NCBI RefSeq assembly: GCF_014696315.1
Contig: NZ_JACJPX010000039.1
Coordinates: 1 to 64,000, forward strand
DNA length: 64,000 nt
DNA from: Calothrix membranacea FACHB-236
GTDB lineage: Bacteria; Cyanobacteriota; Cyanobacteriia; Cyanobacteriales; Nostocaceae
Reading direction: 5' to 3'
The first letter of the stretch is position 1. Every line of letters begins with the position of its first letter. Position numbers and translations under genes: made by a program. Under the pieces are notes generated by a model. That model had not been told where the DNA came from. It made no database searches and saw only the letters and a list, made by a program, of their open reading frames with translations. This document shows, one piece after another, positions 1 through 9,800 of the stretch.

Positions 1-133
1 CTGAAAGCATTCCCAAATGTAAAAATTTGAATGCTTCAAAATGTCTCACATCTTCAAACACTGAGCAATAGTGTTGACAATAGTTATCTATGAAGGCTAC
101 TGTTCTTACTGCTTGTCTGCGCTGCGTAACCAT
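1..133 (-). CDS. N-terminus of an IS701-type transposase, cut by the window edge
   Basis: The minus strand is open from an ATG at 133 to the window edge (44 codons). Residues 32-42 read FEAFKFLHLGM, preceded by an aromatic/Cys patch around residues 18-23. From memory this pattern (VRxFEAFKxLHxGM) is the N-terminus of cyanobacterial IS701/IS4-like DDE transposases. No catalytic residue is in view, so integrity cannot be judged. The IS end should lie somewhere in about 140-300, but I could not identify its terminal repeat. Confidence 0.65.
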   Translation of the reverse strand, partial: MVTQRRQAVRTVAFIDNYCQHYCSVFEDVRHFEAFKFLHLGMLS

Positions 134-346
134 CTCTGTTACTTACTGCTTTCAGGTTTCTTCCTGATTATACTTTCCCCGTAGTAACAAAAGAGGGTGA
201 ATCTTACCGCCCCCAGCCCCTTTTCCTCTATTTTGTTAAGAATTTATAACCTAGGGTGGATGAAAATTTTACTTAAAACTTCGTGTGTTTTCTGATAAAA
301 AATGATAATCTACAAACCTCATTTTCAGTCAAATTGAGGTAAATAT

Positions 347-787
347 ATGGAAGCTCTTGCACTTCCTTTATTTCTGATATTGATGGCACTAACTATCCAT
401 CTTCCCCAAAGAGGGCCAGCAAAAATTGACAGATCGGGGTATGGAGGAATAATGGTTAATGTCACATTCAATCAAAATCAGACGTTTCCAATGATTTTGG
501 ATACAGGAGCAGATATAACAATCATTACCCAAAAAATGGCCAATACTTTGAAAGTAAAGGCAATGGGTGCAATACCGATTACGGTAGCAAATAACCAAGT
601 AGTGGTTTGGCCTGTGAGTATGGTAAATTCGGTGGAAGTTGGTGGCGCTCAAGTTGAAAATGTTAACGTAGCGATCGCACCAGAAATTCCCATTGGTCTT
701 TTAGGACAAAGCTTTTTGGCAAAATGTGATTACACAATCCAAGGCGATGTCTTGAAATGTACTCGTAAATGGACACCAGAAGGTTAA
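347..787 (+). CDS. Retropepsin-like aspartic protease family protein, membrane-anchored
   Basis: This 146-residue protein has a hydrophobic N-terminal segment (about residues 3-18, signal anchor) followed by a single retropepsin-like domain. The catalytic DTGA is at residues 52-55 inside a hydrophobic strand, and the second hallmark GLLGQSFL is at 117-124, as in clan AA single-domain proteases that act as homodimers. The length fits the family of small bacterial retropepsin-like proteins. A purine-rich GAGGT lies about 6 bases before the ATG. It sits alone between the transposase edge and a convergent hydrolase gene. The substrate is unknown; a role in envelope protein processing would be inference. 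Confidence 0.8.
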   Translation: MEALALPLFLILMALTIHLPQRGPAKIDRSGYGGIMVNVTFNQNQTFPMILDTGADITIITQKMANTLKVKAMGAIPITVANNQVVVWPVSMVNSVEVGGAQVENVNVAIAPEIPIGLLGQSFLAKCDYTIQGDVLKCTRKWTPEG

Positions 788-861
788 TATTCACAGATAT
801 GCCAATATGTTTGCGATCGCTCTTGTTACTGGCAATGATTAAATAATCAAAGCACAATGCA

Positions 862-882
862 GGGTTTAGCAGTGCTAAACCC
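862..882. repeat. Small palindrome between convergent genes
   Basis: GGGTTTAGCA (862-871) and TGCTAAACCC (873-882) form a 10-bp perfect inverted repeat around one base. It lies between two convergent genes, so it may act as a bidirectional terminator. This type of palindrome is widely dispersed in filamentous cyanobacteria, so a repeat origin is equally likely. Confidence 0.55.
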
Positions 883-914
883 CTACGAAAAATGTGTTAT
901 TCCATCAATGGAAA

Positions 915-1745
915 TCAGACACCATGCTGTTTAAACCAAGCTTGGAGCTGCTTCCAGCCTTCTTTTGCTTCCTTTTCGCGGTAGGAGGGGCGGTAATCGG
1001 CATAAAAGGCATGGGGTGCGTCGGGATAAACGATGATTTTCGATTTGCTGGTGCTAGACTTAAGGCGATCGCGCATTTTTTCAACTGTATCTAAAGGAAT
1101 GCCTGTATCTTTACCCCCATACAATCCTAGTACGGGAACTGTTAGCGTTGAGGCAATATCAACGGGATACTTGGGTTGAAGTTCTGTTGCTTCACCAACT
1201 AATCTTCCATACCACGCTACACCTGCCTTCACTGTGGGGTTATGTGCTGCATATAACCAAGTAATGCGACCACCCCAGCAAAAACCCGTAATTCCTAGCC
1301 TATCAGCATTTCCCTTTGCAGATTTAACTGCCCAAGCTACAGTAGCATCAAGGTCTGATAGTACCTGTGCATCCGGAACTTTCGCGACTATCGGGCGAAT
1401 TTCATCAATATTACTTAATTTTGACACATCACCCTGACGGATAAATAATTCGGGTGCGATCGCTAAATATCCCAACTTGGCAAAACGACGGGCGACATCT
1501 TGAATATGCTCGTGTACACCAAAAATTTCTTGAATTACAAGCACAATCGGAAAATTGCTACCTGTTGCTGGCTGTGCTCTATAAGCCGGAATTTCACCAT
1601 CTTGTACAGGGATTTTTACTGCACCTGCGACTAATCCTTTAGTATCGGTGGTAATTACTTTAGCAGTCACAGGCTGTACTGCTAAAGCAAAGCCTGTAGC
1701 AAGGGTAGCAGTTGCGATAAAGTTGCGGCGTGTTATCTCTTTCAT
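915..1745 (-). CDS. Dienelactone hydrolase family protein with Tat signal
   Basis: A 276-residue alpha/beta hydrolase of the dienelactone hydrolase family. The N-terminus has a twin-arginine motif TRRNF (residues 5-9) followed by a hydrophobic stretch to about residue 28, which predicts Tat export to the periplasm. The DLH-type triad is complete: nucleophile Cys156 in GFCWGG, Asp213 in GGKDTGIP and His245 in PHAF. The nucleophile is Cys rather than Ser, as in true dienelactone hydrolases. Length is normal for a family member plus signal peptide. The physiological substrate cannot be told from sequence. It is transcribed alone, convergent with the protease gene. Confidence 0.88.
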   Translation of the reverse strand: MKEITRRNFIATATLATGFALAVQPVTAKVITTDTKGLVAGAVKIPVQDGEIPAYRAQPATGSNFPIVLVIQEIFGVHEHIQDVARRFAKLGYLAIAPELFIRQGDVSKLSNIDEIRPIVAKVPDAQVLSDLDATVAWAVKSAKGNADRLGITGFCWGGRITWLYAAHNPTVKAGVAWYGRLVGEATELQPKYPVDIASTLTVPVLGLYGGKDTGIPLDTVEKMRDRLKSSTSKSKIIVYPDAPHAFYADYRPSYREKEAKEGWKQLQAWFKQHGV

Positions 1746-2064
1746 TATCTTTATACTAGGGACTAGGGGCTACAAAAGGTTAATTTTCATGCTCTTGTTG
1801 TAGGCTGGTGTTTTGGAGTTTTACTTGCTGAAGTTGATACAAACCAAATTTTATTTAGCAAAACTAATCATTAGTTTTACATAAATTCATACAAATAGAC
1901 ATTTTTAGTTCAGATGACATGGGGTGTATCTGTACCTTATCTGTGGAGTAGGGAAATAGAAGAGATTGCTAAAACCTGTGAAGCGTTAAAATTAACAGAG
2001 CAAATTTTCCCAAGAGTCGAGATTTAATTCTTTCCTATTACCTCTTACCAAGACTAAACCCAAT
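1746..2064. other. Intergenic region, divergent promoters
   Basis: This AT-rich gap separates two divergent genes and must carry both promoters, but I see no clear operator. A short open frame at 1914-2027 (37 codons) has no ribosome binding site and no family I recognise; it may be a gene remnant. Confidence 0.4.
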
Positions 2065-3015
2065 ATGAACACAATACGTGCCGTTGTAGTTGACCCCAAT
2101 GTATCAGGCCGTTTAGTACTGCGTGATGTTGATGCACCTATCCCAGCTGCTAATGAAGCAGTAATTCGGGTAGCAGCAATTTCTCTTAACCGAGGAGAAG
2201 TCAGACGTTCCATGACCGCAGCGTCTGGTTGGCGGCCTGGTTGGGATTTCGCTGGTGTCGTAGAAAGTTCTGCGGCTGATGGTTCAGGGCCAGCCGCCGG
2301 AACAAGGGTTGTCGGCTTACTTCGTTCTGGTGCTTGGGGGGAATTAGTCTCAGTACCAACTCACTCACTAGCAGAATTACCTGCGTCAGTATCTTTTGAA
2401 CAAGCTGCCACTTTACCAGTAGCAGGTCTAACTGCGTATCATGCTCTACTTAAAGGCGGTTCACTTTTAGGACGCTCAGTGTTAATTACAGGTGCATCTG
2501 GTGGTGTAGGCTACTTCGCAATTCAACTAGCAAATCTCAGTGGCGCACAAGTAGTAGCACACATTCGCCATCCAGAATACGAATCTTTTGTCAAAAGCGC
2601 TGGTGCCCATGCTGTAATTATTGGGGAAAAGCTGCCACCAGAGAGCGAATATGGTTCCTATCACTTAATTATTGAGTCGGTTGGTAGCGATATTTTGGGA
2701 ACATCTCTTGGTTGGTTAGCACCAAACGGTACTGTTGTCCTATTTGGTACATCTGGTGGTACAGAGGTCACATTTAATGCCCAGAGTTTTTATGGCACAG
2801 GTGGCGCAAGTTTATACGGTTTAATATTATTTCATGAATTACAACGGGAGTCTGCAGCAGTTGGATTGCAAAGATTATTGCGTTTAGTAGAAGCAGACCA
2901 ATTGCGTCCTCACATTAATATTGCAGCTGATTGGACACAAATTGCTGATGTGGCACAAAAGCTGCTTGATAGACAGTATCTAGGTAAAGCTGTATTAAGC
3001 ATTTCAAGCATTTAG
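2065..3015 (+). CDS. Zinc-free quinone oxidoreductase-like MDR dehydrogenase
   Basis: A 316-residue medium-chain dehydrogenase/reductase. Residues 1-120 form the GroES-like catalytic half, with GWDFAGVV at about 59-66. The Rossmann half carries the NADPH-binding GASGGVG at 143-149. The zinc-binding Cys/His set of alcohol dehydrogenases is absent, placing it with the zeta-crystallin/quinone oxidoreductase branch that reduces quinones or enals with NADPH. Length is typical. It appears monocistronic, with a possible hairpin terminator 115 bases downstream. The substrate is unknown. Confidence 0.85.
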   Translation: MNTIRAVVVDPNVSGRLVLRDVDAPIPAANEAVIRVAAISLNRGEVRRSMTAASGWRPGWDFAGVVESSAADGSGPAAGTRVVGLLRSGAWGELVSVPTHSLAELPASVSFEQAATLPVAGLTAYHALLKGGSLLGRSVLITGASGGVGYFAIQLANLSGAQVVAHIRHPEYESFVKSAGAHAVIIGEKLPPESEYGSYHLIIESVGSDILGTSLGWLAPNGTVVLFGTSGGTEVTFNAQSFYGTGGASLYGLILFHELQRESAAVGLQRLLRLVEADQLRPHINIAADWTQIADVAQKLLDRQYLGKAVLSISSI

Positions 3016-3129
3016 TACGGCAAGGTGTAAAGACTAAAGTTAATATACTACAAAATTATATTAATTATACTACATAAATTAATCCCAGCCTTTTTACATT
3101 ACTTAATATGGTTCAGTTGATTGCCACCA

Positions 3130-3152
3130 AGTTACTAAGCAGGTTAGTAACT
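3130..3152 (+). terminator. Stem-loop after the oxidoreductase gene
   Basis: AGTTACTAA (3130-3138) pairs perfectly with TTAGTAACT (3144-3152) around a GCAGG loop. Only a weak T-rich stretch follows, so terminator function is tentative. The rest of 3016-3299 is AT-rich with no gene seen. Confidence 0.35.
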
Positions 3153-3299
3153 GCTTTGATATAGATGCGTATAGCCTATTGGAAAGAGTATAAAAAATCT
3201 CAAATCAAATTAACTTCAATCTAGCAAATTTGGTTTCCGAAAAAATGCCGTTAGATATTGTAGTTAGATTCATCTGAAAATAAATCAAAAATCTAGCCA

Positions 3300-4103
3300 A
3301 TGTTGTTAAATCGTGGAAAAGGTTTATTTTTATTGATGTCCATATTAGTTGGCTGGCATAGCTACTCAATAGATTTGCTAGCATGGGCACAAACAGAAGT
3401 TAGCAATCAGCAACTTTCTGCAACACAAATGAATTTGGCTTCAGTGGAAAAAGATCCTCCCAAGCGCGGAACACCCCCAGGAAAAGAGGGAACAGGAAGC
3501 CGAGGAGAGTGTAATTATCAGCAAAATAAACCACCACTGACTCATATAGTAGGTGGTAATCAATCTCATCTTTCTGTTAAGGATTATCCTACTATTTGGG
3601 TTTATTTTCCTTATAGTGCTCAGGAAGTAACTAATGCAGAATTCTCTTTACAGGATGGGGATACTGAAATTTATCGCACTCGCTTAAATTTACCCAACAA
3701 ATCTGGAATTATGGGTATTACATTACCTTCCACTATTCCCGCTTTAAAAGTTGACAAAAAGTATCGATGGTATGTTGATATTAATTGTACTTCTCATATC
3801 TCGCCCAATAATTCCTTGACAACTGCTTCTGTCACAGGAGTTGTGCAGAAGAAATTAATATCAGTAGAACTTGACAGAGATTTAAAAACAGCAAAAACTC
3901 CCTTGGACAAAGTTTTTGTTTATGCCAAACATGATATTTGGTATGAAGCGATAACTGAACTGGCTCAATTACGTTTAAATGAACCAAATAATTCTAATTT
4001 TAAGAAAGTTTGGATAGATTTTTTAAATACTAAAAAATTTAGTTTAGGAAATATTGCTCAGGAAGCAATTATTGTGAATATGACTTTAAATCTTAGTCAA
4101 TAA
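3300..4103 (+). CDS. DUF928 domain-containing exported protein
   Basis: A 267-residue protein with an N-terminal hydrophobic signal (about residues 8-30, ending AWAQ). The conserved DUF928 core begins with the Gly-rich signature GTPPGKEGTGSRGEC at 57-71 and runs through a predicted beta-rich domain with WVYFPY (about residues 101-106) and RWYVDINC. The C-terminal 80 residues look helical. DUF928 is essentially a cyanobacterial family of unknown function. Its genes are commonly found near haemagglutinin-type exoproteins, CHAT proteases and CHASE2 proteins, and the convergent operon next door encodes exactly these. The mature protein is probably periplasmic or outer-membrane associated. Confidence 0.85.
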   Translation: MLLNRGKGLFLLMSILVGWHSYSIDLLAWAQTEVSNQQLSATQMNLASVEKDPPKRGTPPGKEGTGSRGECNYQQNKPPLTHIVGGNQSHLSVKDYPTIWVYFPYSAQEVTNAEFSLQDGDTEIYRTRLNLPNKSGIMGITLPSTIPALKVDKKYRWYVDINCTSHISPNNSLTTASVTGVVQKKLISVELDRDLKTAKTPLDKVFVYAKHDIWYEAITELAQLRLNEPNNSNFKKVWIDFLNTKKFSLGNIAQEAIIVNMTLNLSQ

Positions 4104-4229
4104 TCATGAACGAGATTTCCTACTTGTAGCAAGGCATTTGAGATAACGAAACCATGAAATTAAACAATTTCACGAATACCCCCAAAAAATAATTAAATTT
4201 TATGATTAATAATGATGAAATGTAGCTGA

Positions 4230-6860
4230 CTACAACCAATTGCCTACTAAAATAAATGCAGCCCAATGGTAAGGGCGATTGTAATCGCTATCGGTAGATT
4301 GTTGTAAAAATGCAAGTTGAGTGTTTCTTAAAGCCTCTGCTTTTGTAACTTGTCCACGATTCAGTTCTTGGTAAAACTGAATCATAAATTCGGCAGTAGA
4401 AGCATCGTTAATCTGCCACAAGCTTGCTAGAGTAGTGCGCGCACCTGCACGAATTGCTACCCCTGCTAATCCCAAAGCGGCTCGATTATCCCCTGTTGCT
4501 GTTTCACAAGCACTCAAAATTAGTAACTCAATAGGATTAGCAATTCTTTGGTAATTTAAACGTAGTAAGGTATCTAAATCTTTAACGTTGATGCGTTCAT
4601 TCCAATCTAGAATAAATGTTCTTTCTGGGTTAGAACTAAATTTACCATGAGTTGCTAAGTGAAGGATATTGAAAGGTGTATTATTAATATTAATTTGAAC
4701 ATTTTGTTTACTAAATTCCTGATTTTCTAGAATTTTATTCCGTTGAATACGTTCCTTAATTCCTGCTAATTCTACAGCAACATTATCGATGGCATTTAAT
4801 CCTTCTTTTTGAAAGCTGGGAGCGTCGGTGGCTCCAGCTATTAAGACGCTGAGTGCTTCCTTTTGTAGCGGTTTGGGTTCAAGTAGCTGTAATGAAGGGG
4901 TTACACTCACAGCATACCTTTCAATCAAATATTTTTGTCCATCATGCAAAATTGCCATTGGTAGGTTCCGCAATGAACCATCAAGTACAAATACTAAGGT
5001 TTTAATCTGGCTTTGCTCTCGCGTTTTTGTAGTTTCCAGTTCATCTGCAAAAGGTTTAATCAGCCAGTCGTATAACTGTTTTGCTTCTTTTTTAATGAGG
5101 CCTAAACTGGTACTACGCTGCTTCAGGGAATTTTGCAGATGTGAGACTGCGACATCAACTTGGGTTTCGGAAATATTGGTATGAGAATAGTGACGTAAAT
5201 TATCTGAGCCTGGTAATTTAACAATTACTTCTAACCTGTTTGGTAAGATAATCGGATAAATAACGGCTGCTGTTGCGTCTAATTGGTCAATATTTACCTG
5301 TTTGGCTTGAGCGCAAGCATCGCCAAAAAAGTTATCTAATTCTGCTAGTTGCAATGCTTCCATTACCTGACGAGCTTGAATGAGACGATCGCGGCTTACT
5401 TGTGGCGATCGCAAGAGTAAATCAACTAATTGCCGATATACTGGTTCTGCACTTTCTCTAAAGTCAAACTGCACTTCTGGGTTGAGAGCAACTAAATCGC
5501 TGCGTAAATCACTGAGATTTTTAAAAGCTTCTGTATAATATTTAATAGCTTCATCAATCGCATTTTCTGCCAGAAGCGATCGCCCCATCTGCCATTGCCA
5601 TTGATAGCTGATATCGGATGCATTAATTGATTGGGCAATGACTAAAGCCAACTGAGTATTTTTTCTGGCATTTTTCCCATCTCCAGCTTGTTCATAAAGA
5701 GCGCCAAGAGTACCGAGTGCGTAAGATTCTGCCCGTTGATCGCCTAAATTTCTCGCTTGCTCAATCCCTGTTTCCAGGATTTTTATAATATCTGCAAAAT
5801 TGCTTTTTCCCGCCATTTTCAGCAAACTTTTGGCAAAATTGACCCGAGCATAAATAGATACTCGACTTGCGGGTAATTGATTAAGTTCTGCTTTGATTTG
5901 TGAAATTATTGGTGTAGCTAATGCCGATTGCTTAGTATCAATTACTACTGTTAGATAATTAAGTTGCGCTTGAATTTTGGTTGTGGGTAAAGTAGCTATC
6001 TCAATGGCTTGTTGATAGCGTTCTAAAGCTTTTTGCCTATATTGGTCAGAGCGTTGTGTATCTTTTAATTCTGCGCTTCTTTTGGCGATCGCTAATTCTG
6101 TATTTCCTAAATTGAGCAAAGCTGTACTTTGTTCTGGGGGTAGGTGCAATTTTTGGGCAATAGCTAAACTCTGGGTTAAAATTTCTGCAGATTTGTCTAA
6201 ATCGCCATTAAATCGGCGGATATTACCAAGATTCAGCAAGCCAGTGGCTTTGAGTGGAGAGTCTGGTTGTTGGTAAAGCTGCTGTTCTAGTTGGGTTAGC
6301 AGTTTCTCGGCGCGGCGATACAATCCTAAAGCTTGCAATGCTAAAGCTTGATTGATTTGGATACCGATAATACTAACGCGATCGCCCGATGAAACATACA
6401 ATTTTTCTGCTTTCTCCCAGATGGAAACAGCCGCTTCTGTTTGCCCCTGTGCCAATTGCCAATGCCCTAAACTATTCAATACTTGGGCACGAAGGCGATT
6501 GAACTCTTGATCAGACGGTAATTTCTCTAATAAATTCACACTCTTGTCAATTGCAGCCTTTGCTGCTTGCCAATTTCCCAATTTTTGCTGCACTAGAGAC
6601 ATTAAACTCAATGCTTGCGCTTGGTGTGGTATATCTGCGGAAGCTTGATAAATTTGCAGTGCTTGTTGTAAAAGTTGGGCAGCAGTTGAGAATTGTCCCG
6701 CATCATAATATTGTTTTGCAGATTGTATGAGCGATAAAGCTGATTTAGGTTGAATTTGACTTGGGGGATTTTGGGCAATCACAGGCAATATTATTGGCAT
6801 ACCTAGGCTAAAGATTAACCCGAAAATCCCTAGCAGAATTAATTTCAACAAGCGTTTCAT
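4230..6860 (-). CDS. Exported TPR-repeat CHAT-domain (caspase-like) protease
   Basis: I place the start at the ATG at 6860 because it gives a clean signal peptide (MKRLLK then a hydrophobic stretch ending about residue 29) and overlaps the preceding stop codon as ATGA; an upstream in-frame ATG at 6902 lies inside the previous gene. The 876-residue product has about ten TPR-like helical repeats (roughly 40-470) and a C-terminal CHAT domain (roughly 590-876). The caspase-type dyad is intact: His in LATHGKF near residue 738 and Cys in LSACETATGD near 785. CHAT proteins are clan CD peptidases, often fused to TPRs that sense a partner. Export is unusual enough to suggest it acts on an envelope or secreted partner, plausibly the exoprotein encoded just upstream. 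Confidence 0.85.
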   Translation of the reverse strand: MKRLLKLILLGIFGLIFSLGMPIILPVIAQNPPSQIQPKSALSLIQSAKQYYDAGQFSTAAQLLQQALQIYQASADIPHQAQALSLMSLVQQKLGNWQAAKAAIDKSVNLLEKLPSDQEFNRLRAQVLNSLGHWQLAQGQTEAAVSIWEKAEKLYVSSGDRVSIIGIQINQALALQALGLYRRAEKLLTQLEQQLYQQPDSPLKATGLLNLGNIRRFNGDLDKSAEILTQSLAIAQKLHLPPEQSTALLNLGNTELAIAKRSAELKDTQRSDQYRQKALERYQQAIEIATLPTTKIQAQLNYLTVVIDTKQSALATPIISQIKAELNQLPASRVSIYARVNFAKSLLKMAGKSNFADIIKILETGIEQARNLGDQRAESYALGTLGALYEQAGDGKNARKNTQLALVIAQSINASDISYQWQWQMGRSLLAENAIDEAIKYYTEAFKNLSDLRSDLVALNPEVQFDFRESAEPVYRQLVDLLLRSPQVSRDRLIQARQVMEALQLAELDNFFGDACAQAKQVNIDQLDATAAVIYPIILPNRLEVIVKLPGSDNLRHYSHTNISETQVDVAVSHLQNSLKQRSTSLGLIKKEAKQLYDWLIKPFADELETTKTREQSQIKTLVFVLDGSLRNLPMAILHDGQKYLIERYAVSVTPSLQLLEPKPLQKEALSVLIAGATDAPSFQKEGLNAIDNVAVELAGIKERIQRNKILENQEFSKQNVQININNTPFNILHLATHGKFSSNPERTFILDWNERINVKDLDTLLRLNYQRIANPIELLILSACETATGDNRAALGLAGVAIRAGARTTLASLWQINDASTAEFMIQFYQELNRGQVTKAEALRNTQLAFLQQSTDSDYNRPYHWAAFILVGNWL

Positions 6861-9736
6861 GAGTTCCCCCTTAGCATCTGACAATCTTGGGGATGCAGCC
6901 ACGTACCTTTAGGTGTCACCGTGACTGGTTGAGCCGTCAGTATGAGATTACCATTTACGTCTTTTACTAATCCTTGGGCTTCAACAATTTTTGGAGATGC
7001 TGTTGGTTGTTGAGGTGATGAGTTGGCTGTTGTTGCTTGAGTTGCAATCTGCGGTAATATTGACCAATCTTCCCAAGCTGGATTTGCACTGATTGTGTCA
7101 TAAGGAGAAGGCGGTAAACCACCTCTACCAGTCATAATAAACTCGCTACCTTGGGCGGCAACGCAGAGATTCTGATTAATTAATCCAGAAACATCGACAA
7201 TATTCAGTGGTAATTCTTCTAAGCCTTTGCTGGGGTCAGTATCAGGTGTGTTGAGATTGATTTCACCATTTAATAGTGGGTTAGTTTGAGAAATAGCAGT
7301 AATGTCATTTGTGGGTAACTGGTTGGAGTTGAGTTTGGCAGGGTCAGTGGTTTGCAGTAATCCTTCGAGTTCTTGGCGACTGCGGGGTTGTATTCCAAAG
7401 ATACCTGCAGCATTAATATTCACCTTGCCACCGCTACCTTGAAAAGCATTAGCGGTGATGTCGCTGTTTTCATTTGGGGCAGCGACGATAAAGCCAGAGG
7501 GTACATTGATGGTAATGTTGCCACCATTACCACCCTGCTGTGCTGTACCTGCAGTAGCAGATATAAAACTGCGATCGCGTAATAACAGAAGATCCTGTAG
7601 GTTGAGGATAATGTTGCCACCATCACCAGTGGCAGATTCGGCATTGAGAAAACCTTGTTCAAAACGCAGGCGAGGTGCATTAATGGTGATTTCACCTGCG
7701 TCTCCGGAGGCTTGAGAACGGACAACGATACCACTATTAGGGCTGAGGGTGCCTACACGACCGCGAAACTTAGCAAGCCGTGCTGGAAAGGTGGGGTCGA
7801 TACCTGTAATGTTGACACCCTCGCTGGCATTGATGGTGATATTGCCTGCTCTTCCGTTATCTTCTGTAGAAGCCAGCATTTGTGCGCCATTGAGAATGTC
7901 TACAGTTCCTGCATTAACCGTGATGTTACCACCGCGATTATCTCCATAAGTATCAGCATCAAGGATAGCTCCATCTACAAGGCGAAAAGTAGGAGTATTG
8001 ACGATAATATCTCCACCTTTACCTGCGGTATATGTGGATGTAAATAAGGCACTGGAGAATCCAGTCAGGGGTGCAGTTCCGCTAATGTTGACGGACTTAG
8101 CAGCGTTGATCAGAATATTACCTGCATCTCCTCTACCATCAGTGGCAGCAATTATTTGTGCGCCATCACTAATGTTTAAGGTATTAGTAAAAATTTCCAC
8201 ATTACCTCCTTTGCCTATAGCACCTAACACATTGCTGTAAACACTGCTAGGAAAGCCACTACGGAGACTCTTGCCATATAAAGAAACGCGATCGCGTGCC
8301 ATAATCACAACATTACCTGAATCCCCAGTGCCTTGAGTAGATGACCACAACCCTGCACCATTTACGACCTCTAGGATATTAGTGGAAATTTGCACATTGC
8401 CACCCTTGCCTCTAGCAGGTCGCTCTATACGACTAAAAGCAGCACTGACACCCAGTTCATCTGTACGCGTACCACTGAAGACAACCGAGTCGGCTTGAAT
8501 TATCACATTGCCGGCATCCCCAACGCCAAAGGTACTAGCACTGAGTTGTGCGCCATCCAGAACCACTAAAGAACGGGCTTTAACTTGGATATTACCCGCC
8601 TTACCAGTTGCATTCCGTCTGACATCATTCGCTAGGCGACCATCGTCTCCACGCATGAGAATCTCGCCAGTTGCATTTACAATCAGCTCGCCAGCTTGAC
8701 TTTCAGTCGTACCTAACCCGGTAGCGATTCCGGCTCTCAGTTGGCTGCCATCCAAAATACTGATATTACCTGCTGTGATATTAATATCCCCACCATTATC
8801 CAGTCTGACATCTACCCCTGCTCGTTTGACTTGGGTGAATCGAGCAGACCGAATGACATCGGCACGTTGCAACTGGTCAGGGATATCCAAAATGCCATTT
8901 TTAAACACCACATCCGCTCGTGGCATTCCCTCCGGTACATTTAAGCTATTGTTAGCATTCAGTCCTACAGTTCCTGTTCCAGCTACCGCACCAATCTCTA
9001 CCCGTCCTCCCCAAGCATTCAAAATTCCGCCATCGACTGTGACATTTCCCCCAAGCAGCAGCAATGTCTGTCCATTGGGGACTTGTAACCCATCTGTAGG
9101 AGTGCCATTAACTGTTTGTGTGGCTTGGGATTTGCTGATAATCTCTCCTGGTTTCGTTTGTGGGTTGAAAAAGAACGCCGAAGGATTAATTGTTAATAAA
9201 GAAGATGGTAATTGCGGATTATTTGCACCAAACTCACCCAATTCGCCAAATTTGATACTGTTGGCTGTAGTTGCATAAAATGACTTACCTACATCCAAAC
9301 TGGCGTTTTTACCAAAAATGATGCCGTTGGGATTGATGAAAAATAAATTAGCACTGCCATTAACACCCAATGTTCCGAGAATATTTGAGGGGTTATTACC
9401 TGTCACTCGACTGAGAATATGATTAATTCCCGCAGGGTTGGCGAAATATACTCGCTGTCCCTCTTGAATATTGAATTCCCCAAAGCTGTGAAACAAATTA
9501 CTACCGCGAATTGCGCCGCCATCAATTTGGTCAGCAGCAGCGCCTTGAATATTGACATTAGGAGTAATCACTGAACGTTCATTACCTAAAGTCTCATCGG
9601 GAGTGATTTGAGCTAGGGCAATAGTATGAGGAAATACGCTTGTTAATCCTACTAAAAATGCCAATAATTTAGCGAAGATTGAGACATTAAAATTACAATG
9701 TTTGCATAATAAAAAAGGATTTTGATAGCTTCTCAT
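6857..9736 (-). CDS. Two-partner-secretion exoprotein, filamentous haemagglutinin type
   Basis: A 959-residue protein. After an extended signal region (residues 1 to about 44, ending ALAQ) comes a haemagglutinin-type TPS domain (about 45-190) with the NPNGIIFG motif and FANPAGINHI. The remainder is a beta-helix repeat region rich in Gly/Asn with recurring GNI-x-I-x-A units. Such TpsA proteins are threaded through a TpsB outer-membrane pore and stay at the surface or are released. No TpsB gene is in the window. The start has GAGGG 6 bases upstream. The stop overlaps the CHAT gene start by 4 nt, so the two are translationally coupled. The C-terminal 100 residues are Pro/Thr-rich and probably a stalk. 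Confidence 0.88.
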   Translation of the reverse strand: MRSYQNPFLLCKHCNFNVSIFAKLLAFLVGLTSVFPHTIALAQITPDETLGNERSVITPNVNIQGAAADQIDGGAIRGSNLFHSFGEFNIQEGQRVYFANPAGINHILSRVTGNNPSNILGTLGVNGSANLFFINPNGIIFGKNASLDVGKSFYATTANSIKFGELGEFGANNPQLPSSLLTINPSAFFFNPQTKPGEIISKSQATQTVNGTPTDGLQVPNGQTLLLLGGNVTVDGGILNAWGGRVEIGAVAGTGTVGLNANNSLNVPEGMPRADVVFKNGILDIPDQLQRADVIRSARFTQVKRAGVDVRLDNGGDINITAGNISILDGSQLRAGIATGLGTTESQAGELIVNATGEILMRGDDGRLANDVRRNATGKAGNIQVKARSLVVLDGAQLSASTFGVGDAGNVIIQADSVVFSGTRTDELGVSAAFSRIERPARGKGGNVQISTNILEVVNGAGLWSSTQGTGDSGNVVIMARDRVSLYGKSLRSGFPSSVYSNVLGAIGKGGNVEIFTNTLNISDGAQIIAATDGRGDAGNILINAAKSVNISGTAPLTGFSSALFTSTYTAGKGGDIIVNTPTFRLVDGAILDADTYGDNRGGNITVNAGTVDILNGAQMLASTEDNGRAGNITINASEGVNITGIDPTFPARLAKFRGRVGTLSPNSGIVVRSQASGDAGEITINAPRLRFEQGFLNAESATGDGGNIILNLQDLLLLRDRSFISATAGTAQQGGNGGNITINVPSGFIVAAPNENSDITANAFQGSGGKVNINAAGIFGIQPRSRQELEGLLQTTDPAKLNSNQLPTNDITAISQTNPLLNGEINLNTPDTDPSKGLEELPLNIVDVSGLINQNLCVAAQGSEFIMTGRGGLPPSPYDTISANPAWEDWSILPQIATQATTANSSPQQPTASPKIVEAQGLVKDVNGNLILTAQPVTVTPKGTWLHPQDCQMLRGNS

Positions 9737-9800
9737 GATTTTCCCTCTGATGATTAGATGAGAACTTATAGTTTTTTCTCATTCTTGTTGTCTTTTATTC

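Noticed and set aside
7373-9278. Several overlapping plus-strand open frames
   Set aside because: They are antisense to the exoprotein beta-helix repeats, share no family pattern, and reflect its Gly/Asn codon composition.
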